DNA of 64,000 nt from ZC4RG30 sp046347045 (GTDB taxonomy: Bacteria > Pseudomonadota > Gammaproteobacteria > Steroidobacterales > Steroidobacteraceae): positions 124,001 to 188,000 of the forward strand of contig JAXMGX010000008.1 in assembly GCA_046347045.1 (NCBI GenBank). Reading direction: 5' to 3'. The notes under the pieces are model-generated. The model was not told the origin of the DNA and made no database searches. It saw only the letters and a list, made by a program, of their open reading frames with translations. The position numbers and the translations under genes are program-made. This document shows, in pieces, positions 18,510 through 26,877 of the stretch. How positions within the stretch are numbered: position 1 is the stretch's first letter; the number at the start of each line of letters is the position of its first letter.

Positions 18510-19861
18510 TCTTTGGCAAGACCAGAATGCTTGATCTTCCGCCAACTTAGGCGGCCCCATTGCCGGGGTATCTCTTCCCGTTCAGGTTCTAGTGGCAATC
18601 TGGTGGCAAATCCGGGGGATTGCAGGGGCCTGTCGGGGGCAGCAACGCTCACGGTACATGCGCGCTCGGGAGAGCGCTCCATGGCCCGCCGGATCGCCTC
18701 CACGTCGGTCTCCGTCGCGCCCTCGGTCCAGGCCGCGTAGGTCGTCAGCATTGTGTGCGGACTGTGGCCGTCCTCCTTGGCCACCAGCAACACGTTGTGG
18801 CCGACCATCAGGCGCCAGCTCACGAACGAGTGGCGGGCGTTGTAGGGCTCCCGGTAGGCGATGCGGGTCTTTTCCAGCACGTAACGCCAGCGGTCGTAGG
18901 GGTACGAGAGGTTCAGGACCGGGGCGCCGTCCCCGGTGCAAAACAGGTAGTCGTGGGCGAGCTTGCCGGCGCGCGCCAGTTGTTCGCGCAGGGCCAGTTG
19001 GCGCTGGAGCACTTCGAATGCCCGGCCGCAAAGGCGGATTTGACGGTCTTCCCGGGTCTTGGTCCGGTTCTTCTCCCGGCCGCGGACCAGTGCTTTGGTG
19101 ATGCGGATCGTGCCTTTGGCCAGGTCGCAGTCGCTGGTTCTGAGCGCCATTTGCTCGGACTGCCGCAGGCCGGTGAAGAACCGGAACTCCTCGAAATTGC
19201 CGTGAGCCTCACCAAACTCGGCGTGCGATTCGGCAATGATCCGCTCGGCTTCCTCGATGGTGAACGGTTCGATCGGCAGGCGGTCCTTCCGGGCGATCCG
19301 CAGAGTCTTCAGGCCCGTCGCCGGATTGTGTTTCTCGGGGTGGTCCTTGTAGCCGAAGTCGAATGCGCAGCGGACGGCGCTGACCACGTTGTTGTAGGTC
19401 TTCTTGTTGCGGGTGTGGGCGGCCACGATGCCGGAAAGACGCGAATAGCGTACGTCCTCGAAAGTCTCATGGCCGATCTGTGGTCGCCAGACAGAATCCA
19501 GCAGCCGTCGGTAGCTCTGGCAGGTGGAGAAGGCCATGTCGTGCATGGCCATGCGCATCTCGCAGTGGGCAAGATAGGCGTCGAAGATCTGGCCGCAGGT
19601 TGGGAGCGCGGCCGTGGCGGTCCGTGCCTCGGCAAGATTGTCCCGCAGGCGGTAGTCGGGGAACTCCTCGACGAACGAAAAGGTCCCCGCCTCGATCCTC
19701 AGCTTGATGGCTTCGAGCTGGACTCGTGCTCGGCGGAGGTTGGCTGCGGTCGGCGCGCGCCGGATGGTCGGGCGATAGCGTTTGCCCTGGTACTTGAAGG
19801 TGAATTCGATGCGGTCCCTGCCTTTCGCCTGGACGCCGCCGGATTCAGACTTTCTACCCAT
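18452..19861 (-). CDS. int: Tyrosine recombinase / site-specific integrase
   Basis: About 470 residues. An N-terminal arm-binding domain (IEFTFKYQGKRYRPTIRR, residues about 18-35) is followed by a core-binding domain and the catalytic domain with GLRQSEQ (Arg), ARHSFVS (box II Arg-His), the later His in GHSPHTML and the Tyr nucleophile in TTYAAW. It catalyses integration and excision at tRNA-Asp. I start it at ATG 19861 (MGRKSESGG); a GTG-type extension upstream is not needed. The last residues (GADGTRTRDPRR) are simply the antisense of tRNA-Asp, so the reading frame runs into the attachment site. It overlaps the upstream excisionase-like gene by about 160 bases in another frame. Confidence 0.9.
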   Translation of the reverse strand: MGRKSESGGVQAKGRDRIEFTFKYQGKRYRPTIRRAPTAANLRRARVQLEAIKLRIEAGTFSFVEEFPDYRLRDNLAEARTATAALPTCGQIFDAYLAHCEMRMAMHDMAFSTCQSYRRLLDSVWRPQIGHETFEDVRYSRLSGIVAAHTRNKKTYNNVVSAVRCAFDFGYKDHPEKHNPATGLKTLRIARKDRLPIEPFTIEEAERIIAESHAEFGEAHGNFEEFRFFTGLRQSEQMALRTSDCDLAKGTIRITKALVRGREKNRTKTREDRQIRLCGRAFEVLQRQLALREQLARAGKLAHDYLFCTGDGAPVLNLSYPYDRWRYVLEKTRIAYREPYNARHSFVSWRLMVGHNVLLVAKEDGHSPHTMLTTYAAWTEGATETDVEAIRRAMERSPERACTVSVAAPDRPLQSPGFATRLPLEPEREEIPRQWGRLSWRKIKHSGLAKDGGADGTRTRDPRRDRPVF

Positions 19862-20175
19862 CGGTGGTAACCCTCCACATCGATCATGACGCGCCCGTCC
19901 GGCGCGTGGACATACTCGCTTCTTTCCCGCCAAACGCCGCTCTCAATCTTGCGCTCCATGGCTTTCACCGTATAGCCAGTCATTGCGGCTGCCACGGGTA
20001 GCAGGACGTAGCGGGGTGATGCGACGGATGGCGTGGTCACCGCGAAGGGGACTCCAGGGGGCTCGGTTGAGGAGTCTGTGGCCGGCGCCGCGGGTGCGGG
20101 GAATGGAAGGGACGCGGTGCGCTGGTCGCGGAGCCGGCCCGTGCGGCGCCGTGGACGTGTCAGGGTGCTGGCCAT
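19699..20175 (-). CDS. Excisionase-like DNA-binding protein
   Basis: 158 residues. The N-terminal 60 are low-complexity and rich in Pro, Ala and Arg. The centre, GYTVKAMERKIESGVWRERSEYV followed by APDGRVMIDVEGYHRWVES, matches small winged-helix excisionases (MerR/AlpA-like) that sit directly upstream of integrases in genomic islands. The C-terminal part overlaps the integrase start in a different frame and looks like a shadow tail, so the functional protein may effectively end near residue 115. Transcribed with int on the minus strand. It likely directs excision by bending attL/attR (family inference). Confidence 0.7.
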   Translation of the reverse strand: MASTLTRPRRRTGRLRDQRTASLPFPAPAAPATDSSTEPPGVPFAVTTPSVASPRYVLLPVAAAMTGYTVKAMERKIESGVWRERSEYVHAPDGRVMIDVEGYHRWVESLNPAASRRKAGTASNSPSSTRANAIARPSGARRPQPTSAEHESSSKPSS

Positions 20176-20374
20176 CGTTGCATCTGAAGCGTGAAGTCAG
20201 TGTCCCGGCGCCAGAGGTTGAATACTCGTAGTCACTAACAGAACAAGTATCAGAAGGCGTCGAGCCATGCAAGCATCGAGGCATTTGTCACAGTTTCGGC
20301 CCAATATGCGTGGCGCATTTGCACTACCCATGGCATAGCCTTGAGCGTCCCCGCCCTCTGCAGGGACAGCAGCC

Positions 20375-21897
20375 ATGTCCGTCGCCGCCCGAGCGCGGCG
20401 ACCGCGCGCGCCGCCGTTCATCGATCCACCGGGTTACGCACGCCACCGCCCGGAAGCGACGCTTCTGTACCAGCTCGTCGAGCAGCACTATCCAGCTTTC
20501 CGGGATCCGCGGGCGGAAGCCGGCCGTCCGCTGCCAGCCTACGTGCAGGAGGAGTTCGACGCCTACCTGAAGTGCGGGAGGCTTGAAGCGGGCTTCCTGC
20601 GCGTGCGCTGCGAGCACTGCCACGCCGAGAAGCTGGTGGCCTTCAGCTGCAAGAAGCGCGGGTTCTGCCCTTCGTGCGGTGCGCGGCGCATGGCCGAGAC
20701 GGCTGCGCTGCTGGCTGACGAGGTGCTGCCCGAACGCCCTTGCGGCAATGGGTATTGTCGCTGCCGCACGCGCTGCGGTTCCTGCTCGCCACCGATCCGG
20801 AGGCGCTCACCCTCGTGCTGGGCGTGGTGTATCGCACGATCTCGCGCCACCTGCTCCACAAAAGCTGGCCTCGCGCGCAGCCGTGGCGCCACCGGCGCGG
20901 TGACGCTGGTGCAGCGCTTCGGTTCGGCGCTGAACCTGAACGTGCACTTCCACATGCTGTTTCTGGATGGCGTGTATGTGGCCGATGGTGCACGGCCAGC
21001 CGGTATTCCGTCATGTCGCAGGACCGGGCCGAACGAGCGCAGGCGCGTCGTCGAGCAGATCGCCTCCCGCATCGGCCGTGTGCTGGAGCGGCGGACTGGT
21101 CGAACGCGACATGGAGAACGCCTGGCTCAGCGGGGATGGCGAAGGTGGCCCGCTGGATGATCTGCTGGGCTCTTCGATCACCTACCGGATTGCCGTTGGC
21201 CCGAGGGCCGGGCAGAAGCTGTTCACGCTGCAGACGGTGCCACCCCGGCTGCATGGCCTTGAAGGCGATCCGAACGGGGGCGGCCTGCGCCGGTGGGTTC
21301 TCGCTGCATGCCGGCATCGACATTGCGCCCCACCAGCGGCCGAAGCTCGAACGATTGTGCCGCTACGTGAGCCGCCCGCCGGTGGCCACCGAACGCATGG
21401 CAATGACTTCATCGGGCCATGTGCGCTATGCCCTCAAGAGCCCATGCCGGGACGGCACCACGCACATCGTGATCGAACCGCTGGATTTCATGGCAAGGCT
21501 GGCGGCGCTGGTGCCGCCGCCGAGAATGCACCTGACCCGGTACCACGGCGTGTTCGCCCCGCACAGCAAGCTGCGCGCGGCGGTGACACCGGCGCATCGG
21601 GGAACGGGCGCGCCAACGCAGCCTGCCACGGGAGGCGAATCGGGCATGCCGCCAACACCGCGCCACGTGGCCATGAACTGGGCACGGCGGCTCAAGCGGG
21701 TCTTTGGCATCCAGATCGAGGGCTGCGCCCGCTGCGGCGGCAGGCTCAAGATCATCGCCAGCATCGTGGAGCCGCAGAGTCATTGCCAAGATCCTGTCGC
21801 ACCTGGAGAAGACCGCTCAGGAGCACTACCGGCCGAGTTGCCGCTCGGTGCGCGGGCGCCGCCGGGGCAGGTGAGCCTGCTGGAAAGCCGAAGCTGA
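20375..21897 (+). pseudogene. IS91-family transposase, frameshifted copy
   Basis: Same protein as the intact 507-residue transposase at 26878, but the frame is broken repeatedly: a T missing in the CCCTTTGCGG context near 20740, an A gained near 20862, and further indels near 20992, 21030, 21093, 21277 and 21777. The N-terminal zinc-ribbon part (CEHCHAEK ... GFCPSCGARR) is intact and the HUH segment is present in a partly restored frame. Either a dead copy or a copy with consensus errors. The even spread of homopolymer indels makes sequencing error a real possibility. Confidence 0.85.
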
Positions 21898-22147
21898 GGG
21901 GCGTTTGCACTCGACCGGGCACCGGGCGGGTCGGCCCTGGGCTGCGCCGCGTTCGGGGTAAGAGGGCAGAGCGCGCAGATTTGCGGATGGGCAAAACGGA
22001 CAGGGCAGGAGATTCAGGGGCAGGAAAGCCGTCCGGCCGGGCTGTCTGGCTGTGCAGAGTTTCCGGGTGACGGCCGTGGCCAGTGGCTGAGGCTCACATA
22101 AGATCGACTATGCGAACTCGGCCCAAGCACGCACCGAGCAGGCAAGG

Positions 22148-22168
22148 GCGTTTGAATTTCCTATCCGC
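22148..22168 (+). other. oriIS-like end of IS copy A
   Basis: GCGTTTGAATTTCCTAT followed by CCGC. This resembles the oriIS consensus I recall for ISCR elements (GCGTTTGAACTTCCTATA). It is shared exactly by the three IS ends in the window. Confidence 0.75.
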
Positions 22169-22463
22169 CGGGATCCATCCGCGGGTCGTTGAAGTCCGGG
22201 CTCATCATCTTCTTCATCGCGGCATCGTGAGTGGCCTTGTCGGGCCACTCGATCCAGCTGAACACGATGCTCTCGTCCGCGGTCGCCTGCACCGCACGAC
22301 GGAAGTCCGTGACCTTGCCGTCCTTCACGTCGTCTTCCCAGGCTTCGACGATGCGCGTCGCACCGAGATCCTTGAAGACCGCGTCGCCCATGCGCGCGTG
22401 CTCGATGAACTTCTGCTTGTTCGCCTTCGGTACCGCGATGACGAAGCCGTCGATGTAGGACAT
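22161..22463 (-). pseudogene. DUF1428 (YbaA-like) protein, 3' end removed by the IS
   Basis: 100 residues starting MSYIDGFVIAVPKANK with GGAGG seven bases before the ATG. Motifs VEAWEDDVKDGKVTDFRRAV and FSWIEWPDKATHDAAMKKMM are those of the DUF1428/YbaA ferredoxin-like dimeric barrel family, function unknown. Family members are about 117 residues and end in a DGKRMIYGGFE-type segment. Here the frame ends at MDPGG and a TAG that belongs to the oriIS sequence, so about 17 residues are lost. The missing piece is not on the other side of copy A. Confidence 0.85.
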
Positions 22464-22659
22464 GTCGTGCCTCCGGGCTGAACGTCGGTGCGCACGACGG
22501 TGACGCGCGCCCCTCCGGGCGTCAAGTCACGGGCGCCTGCAGACCGGTGTCGCGGCAATTCGTGGCGCACGGATCGTCCCGCATCTGCGCGGCTTCGTCC
22601 CGCGGCGCTGGCGCGCGCGATCGGCCGAGCGTGCAATGCCGCAAGGAGGAACGGCCGTC

Positions 22660-23187
22660 ATGTCCGCGATCCGTACCGTCAGCATCGTCACTCGTCTGAT
22701 CGCGAGCGCTGCACTCGCGGTCGCCGCACATTCGACCGAAGCGGCTACCGCGCCGTCGGCGTGCACCGGCGAGGTCTACCGCGCGTTCGACTTCTGGCTG
22801 GGCGAATGGCGGGTCACCGCCGGCGGTGCGCTCGCCGGCCACAACCGCATCGAGAGCATCCTCGGAGGCTGCGCCCTGCTGGAGACGTGGCGAGGTGCGA
22901 AAGGCGGGCAGGGTCGCAGCATCAATGCCTACGATGCGGGCCGCGGCGTCTGGCATCAGACCTGGGTCGACGGACACGGCGAGGTGCTGATCCTCGAGGG
23001 TGGCTGGCACGACGGTGCGATGCGCCTCGAGGGCGTGCAGCGCACCACGTCGGGTACGAGCCATCGCGCGCGGATCACGTGGACGCCGAATGACGACCAC
23101 AGCGTGAGACAGCTGTGGGAGACGTCCGCGGACGACGGACGGACGTGGCGTGTCGAGTTCGACGGTCGCTACGAGCGTGCGCAATGA
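22660..23187 (+). CDS. Secreted protein with FDFWLGEW motif (DUF1579-like)
   Basis: 175 residues. A signal peptide (IVTRLIASAALAVAAHSTEAA) is followed by a domain beginning FDFWLGEWRV with IESILGGCALLE and WHQTWVD, features of the DUF1579-like family of extracytoplasmic beta-barrel proteins of unknown function. AAGGAGGA lies nine bases before the ATG at 22660, which decides the start. Two cysteines, one just before the domain and one in GGCALLE, could form a disulfide. It is part of the foreign segment between IS copies A and B. Confidence 0.65.
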   Translation: MSAIRTVSIVTRLIASAALAVAAHSTEAATAPSACTGEVYRAFDFWLGEWRVTAGGALAGHNRIESILGGCALLETWRGAKGGQGRSINAYDAGRGVWHQTWVDGHGEVLILEGGWHDGAMRLEGVQRTTSGTSHRARITWTPNDDHSVRQLWETSADDGRTWRVEFDGRYERAQ

Positions 23188-23241
23188 ACCGGCCGCGTGC
23201 GGCGCACCGCGACCGGTGCCGCGCGCTCGGCTACGGCCGGC

Positions 23242-23970
23242 TCATTTCGCCGCGGCCTGCACCGAGATCGTATTCGCCGGCGAGTCCCGCCGCGCGCGCA
23301 GCGTTCCGTCCGCGGTAGTGAGCACGAGCCGCATCCGAACCCGGGCAGCTGCGGCCGGCTTCGAGATGCGCCCGACCGCACCGGCCGCGCGCGCCACTTC
23401 GAGATCCAGCGCATAGTCGCCCGATGCGAGCGGTTCGACGACGTCGATGCTGCCGTCGTCGCGGGGGCGCGTGGTCAGCGGCGGCGGCGCAATCGTGCGC
23501 CCGGTCGCCGCGTACGCCGCCGCCGCCGCGCCGCTGCCGCCGCCGGCGAGCGCGGATACGGACGAGACTGCCGCGGACACGATCGCGCCGCCCGGCAACG
23601 CGCCGCCGACCAGCGCCGCGCCGCCCGTGCCCTTGCGCAGCGCCAGGCCCTGCGCGGGGTCGAGCCCGTTGATCGCCAGCGACTGCAGGTCCACGAGGTA
23701 ACCGCTGCCGTCGGGCAACGCGACCGCGCAGGCCGCGGTGCCGCATTCCACGAACAGACTCGCGCCGCTCGCGACGGCGCTGCCGGCCGCGTGCATGCCG
23801 GACTGCACCTTCTCACCGAACGTCGCGCCCTGCGTCTGCTTCGCGACGGTGACGTTCATCGAGATGCGGTTCGGCATGCCGCCGTTGATGCCGTTGATCG
23901 TGCCCGCGAAGGCGGTGGCGAACATCGTCAGCGCCAGCGCGGGTAGCAGGATCTGAAGTCGTCGGGCCAT
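23242..23970 (-). CDS. Hypothetical exported protein rich in Gly and Ala
   Basis: 242 residues with a signal peptide (LLPALALTMFATAFAG) and a GGAGG ribosome site six bases before ATG. A Gly/Ala-rich central stretch (about residues 115-150) separates an N-terminal part from a C-terminal part that reads like a beta-sandwich (SGDYALDLEVARAAG ... VRMRLVLTTADGTL). I do not recognise the family. It could be an outer-membrane or surface-exposed protein. Its start faces the end of the HEAT-repeat lipoprotein gene, about 420 bases away on the same strand. Confidence 0.5.
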   Translation of the reverse strand: MARRLQILLPALALTMFATAFAGTINGINGGMPNRISMNVTVAKQTQGATFGEKVQSGMHAAGSAVASGASLFVECGTAACAVALPDGSGYLVDLQSLAINGLDPAQGLALRKGTGGAALVGGALPGGAIVSAAVSSVSALAGGGSGAAAAAYAATGRTIAPPPLTTRPRDDGSIDVVEPLASGDYALDLEVARAAGAVGRISKPAAAARVRMRLVLTTADGTLRARRDSPANTISVQAAAK

Positions 23971-24387
23971 CGCACACCTCCGGGGTGATGCATCGCGGAA
24001 CGGGGCCGCGACCGATCTTAGGACATCGAGGGAATCGGCGGCAGCATGGCGTGCGCTGCAGCGCGGACGAGCGGCGCGTCAGCCGCGCGAAGTCGCGTGC
24101 TTCGAGGCCGCCGCGCGCGGCCAGCGTGCGCAGGCTCGGCGATGCGCGATCGAGGCAGTCGTACACGCGGGCGCAATGCAAGACGCCTCTGCAGGTTCGC
24201 GGAAGACCGGCGGGCATGCGAATCGGGGCTTGTGTCAGGTCATTCACTGACGTGGAGCCGCGGCCGAGTTGGCGATCGAGCCGTGGCTGCGGCTGACGGC
24301 TGTGATCTCATTGGGTGGCACGACCGACGGTCGACTGCGGTGGGCGTCGATGTTGCGGTCGCACTGCGCGTGCTCGATCGCCTCGGG
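23971..24387. other. Intergenic region, no gene recognised
   Basis: 417 bases between the exported protein and the HEAT-repeat lipoprotein. Short open frames exist on both strands, but none has a convincing ribosome site together with a recognisable motif. It probably holds the promoter of the minus-strand exported protein, but I cannot place a clear -35/-10 pair. Confidence 0.4.
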
Positions 24388-26022
24388 CTACGGCGCGCCC
24401 CATCCAATGGAGCCCATCGCCACATCCGTTCGAACGACCAGCCCGCGCCGCGCTCCCCACCGCCGTGCCGCCTCTGCGAGCGTCGCATCACCGGAATTCA
24501 ACAGCATCTCCGCGACCGGCCGCGTTCCCTGCCGGTCGAGCCGCGAGATCAACGCGGGTTCGAGCTCGGTGCGTCCAAGCCCGACCACCATCAGGATTGC
24601 GGCCTGCAGGGCGCGCGCATCGCCCGTCTCGATGTCCGCACGCACGACGGCAGGCATGGCCGCGTCGGCCTTCAGCGCGGCGCGGTCGTGTCTGGCGAAC
24701 AGCAGGTGCACGCGTTCCGCGTCGGTCCGTGGCTTCCACTGCAATCGCGCGAGCGCGTCCGCACACGCCGCGCCGCTCCTCCAGTCCGCCAACCCGCCGA
24801 CCAGCGCATCGATCGCCTGCGGGCCGCCCGTGCGGCCGAGCGCAAAGGCCGCGCCCTCGCGTAGCGGCGCATGCCAGTCTTCGAGAAACAGGCCGAGCGA
24901 CGGCACGAGTCGCGGGTCTGCCGCTTCCGCCGCCAGGCCCTGCAGGCGGTGACCTTCGTCGATGAGTGCGCCGACAACGTCGGAATACGCGTGGTCGCGC
25001 CGCTCGCGGTTGTCCTTGATGCGCGCGGCGATCTCGGCGACGAGCGTGTCCTGCCCGCGGCGGTCGCCATGCCGCACCAGCGCAGTGGCGGCGGCCAGGC
25101 GCACCTCGGGCGCCGTGTCCTGCAGCCGCGGCAGCAGCCACGTCGCGAGCGGCACGCCCTTGAACCGACCGAGCGCGTCGGCGGCCTCGGCGCGCACCGA
25201 CGGCGCAGCATCCGCGAGCAGCGGGGCCGCGTCCGCGGGCGCCGCGAACAGCGCGTTCGTGCTCAGGAAACGAACGGTGTGCGCACGCACGGCGGGGTCG
25301 GCGTTCGTCAGTGCGCCGCGCGCGGGGCCGAGGACATCGCGTCCGAAGAGCTGCAGACCGGTCTGGACGCTCTCGTTCATGTCGTGCGGCAGTGCGACGA
25401 ACAGCGCAGGAATCGCGCGCGGGTCGCGGAGGGAACCGAGGGCACTGCCGGTCGGCGATGTGCGCCGTCTCGCCAGTTCCGCGATCAGTGAGTCGGTGGC
25501 GCGCGGATCGGCGATGTCGCCGAGCGCGATGATGGCGTAGCTCGCACACTCGTCGCGATCGAACTCCGCGGTGCTGCGGGTCGCGCCGAACACGTAGGTC
25601 GCGTTCTTCTGTTCGGCACGGACGGCGTCGACGATGCCGATCAGCGCAGGGACCGCGCGCGGATCGCGGCTGTTGCTGAACGTCTGCGCCAGCGCGGCGC
25701 AGGCGCCCGGCGACTTCAACGACAGTCGCTCGAGAATCGCCGGCGTCGCCGCCGTCCGGAACGGTGCGAGGCTGCCGGCGAGTTCCGCACGCCGTTGCCG
25801 ATCGTTCGTCGTAGCGATCTCGTCTAGCGTCGCGTGGATGCGCGCGAGCGTCGGAGCGTCTGCGTTGAGGATCGGCGGCGGTGGGGGACGCGGACGGCGC
25901 GCCGGCGCCGTGGGCGAGGGTGCGGCGGTACTCGACGTGGAAGGCGCGCGCGAACCACCGTCGCAGCCCGCGAGCAGCAGGCCCGATGCTGCAATGAACA
26001 ACGCGACGAGCCGTCGGCTCAT
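24388..26022 (-). CDS. HEAT-repeat lipoprotein
   Basis: 544 residues. A signal sequence ends in the lipobox LLAGC (residues about 15-19), followed by a Pro/Ala/Ser-rich linker and then tandem alpha-helical HEAT-like repeats over most of the length, recognisable by repeated patterns such as DPRAVPALIGIVD, DPRATDSLIAELA, DPRAIPALFVALP, APSVRAEAADALGRF, APEVRLAAATALVRHG and APLREGAAFALGRTG. Such scaffolds bind proteins; no catalytic motif is seen. The start at ATG 26022 puts the signal peptide at the N-terminus; upstream in-frame sequence has no ribosome site. Periplasmic or outer-membrane-anchored location is predicted. Function unknown. Foreign cargo between the IS copies. Confidence 0.7.
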   Translation of the reverse strand: MSRRLVALFIAASGLLLAGCDGGSRAPSTSSTAAPSPTAPARRPRPPPPPILNADAPTLARIHATLDEIATTNDRQRRAELAGSLAPFRTAATPAILERLSLKSPGACAALAQTFSNSRDPRAVPALIGIVDAVRAEQKNATYVFGATRSTAEFDRDECASYAIIALGDIADPRATDSLIAELARRRTSPTGSALGSLRDPRAIPALFVALPHDMNESVQTGLQLFGRDVLGPARGALTNADPAVRAHTVRFLSTNALFAAPADAAPLLADAAPSVRAEAADALGRFKGVPLATWLLPRLQDTAPEVRLAAATALVRHGDRRGQDTLVAEIAARIKDNRERRDHAYSDVVGALIDEGHRLQGLAAEAADPRLVPSLGLFLEDWHAPLREGAAFALGRTGGPQAIDALVGGLADWRSGAACADALARLQWKPRTDAERVHLLFARHDRAALKADAAMPAVVRADIETGDARALQAAILMVVGLGRTELEPALISRLDRQGTRPVAEMLLNSGDATLAEAARRWGARRGLVVRTDVAMGSIGWGAP

Positions 26023-26274
26023 TGCCCGACGATAGCGCGGACCGTGCGCCGGCGATACGAACGTGCCCCGCGGCCTGAAGCTCCGTGAGGTCGACGGCGA
26101 TTCCGCCCGGCGGTACGGTACGCACTCGATCGATCGATGCGCCGAGTTCGGCTGCACCCCGAATGTCCAGGCGGCCCCGGAGGCTGCCGGCAGCCACCCT
26201 CACCAAGGGGGCGCGTAGCGGGTCCGCGTCGCAACGGGTTTGCAATGCCTGCCTTTACTGAAACAGGATCGCTG

Positions 26275-26841
26275 ATGGAAATCACGACGGCGGCGTCCGC
26301 CGATGTCGAAGTCGCCGTGCATTGCCTGGCGACCGCTTTTGCGCGCGACCCCATCACCGGCTATCTGCTGGGGACGGATGCCGGCTACGACCAGCGCGTT
26401 GCGCGGTTCTTCTCGCTGTTGCTGCGAGCACGGATCGCCCTGGGCATGCCGGCGTTCGTGGCGCGCGGTCCCGGCGGCATCGTCGGAGCCGCGATGGGCT
26501 ATTCCACGGCACCTCCGTCATGGCCTGCGCCCCTTGCCGAGGAATGGGCGCGGTTCGAGCGCTCGATTCCCGGGGTGGTGGATCGAATGGCGATCTACGA
26601 CGGCGTCGCTGCACGTTTCAAGCCCGAGGGCCCGCATTACTACCTCGGCGTCATCGGCACCGACCCCGCCGTGCATGGCCGCGGCATCGGCGCGCAGTTG
26701 CTGAAGTCGTTCTGTGCGGCGTCCTACCGCGACCCCGCTAACAGAACAAGTATCAGAAGGCGTCGAGCCATGCAAGCATCGAGGCATTTGTCACAGTTTC
26801 GGCCCAATATGCGTGGCGCATTTGCACTACCCATGGCATAG
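26275..26841 (+). pseudogene. GNAT acetyltransferase truncated by IS copy B
   Basis: N-terminal about 154 residues of a GNAT-fold enzyme, up to the acetyl-CoA pyrophosphate loop VHGRGIGAQLLKSF (expected Q/R-x-x-G-x-G/A). Native sequence stops at base 26737; the remaining 35 codons to the stop at 26841 are IS left-end sequence (SIRRRRAMQASRH). The last strands and helix of the fold are missing, so it is probably inactive. Start at ATG 26275 (MEITTAASADVEVAV) fits the fold; an ATG at 26245 is possible. Substrate unknown. Confidence 0.75.
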
Positions 26842-26877
26842 CCTTGAGCGTCCCCGCCCTCTGCAGGGACAGCAGCC

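Larger units (their letters stand above)
20235..22168 (+). mobile_element. IS91/ISCR-like rolling-circle element, copy A (decayed)
   Basis: About 1934 bases, near-identical to copy B (26738-28669) and in the same orientation. The shared left end begins CTAACAGAACAAG and the shared right end is the oriIS sequence ending CTATCCGC. No target duplication is expected for this family. Compared with copy B it has more than ten single-base insertions or deletions, mostly in homopolymer runs, which break the transposase. Its oriIS end cuts into a DUF1428 gene. Confidence 0.88.

Noticed and set aside
18452..18510. C-terminal GADGTRTRDPRR peptide of the integrase as a functional motif
   Set aside because: It is the antisense translation of tRNA-Asp, a common artefact at tRNA-integrated elements.
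24488..26245. 585-codon alternative frame on the minus strand overlapping the HEAT-repeat gene, with a faint STAS-like start
   Set aside because: The HEAT frame has lipobox and repeats; the alternative frame becomes Arg/Gly-rich and patternless after the first 60 codons.
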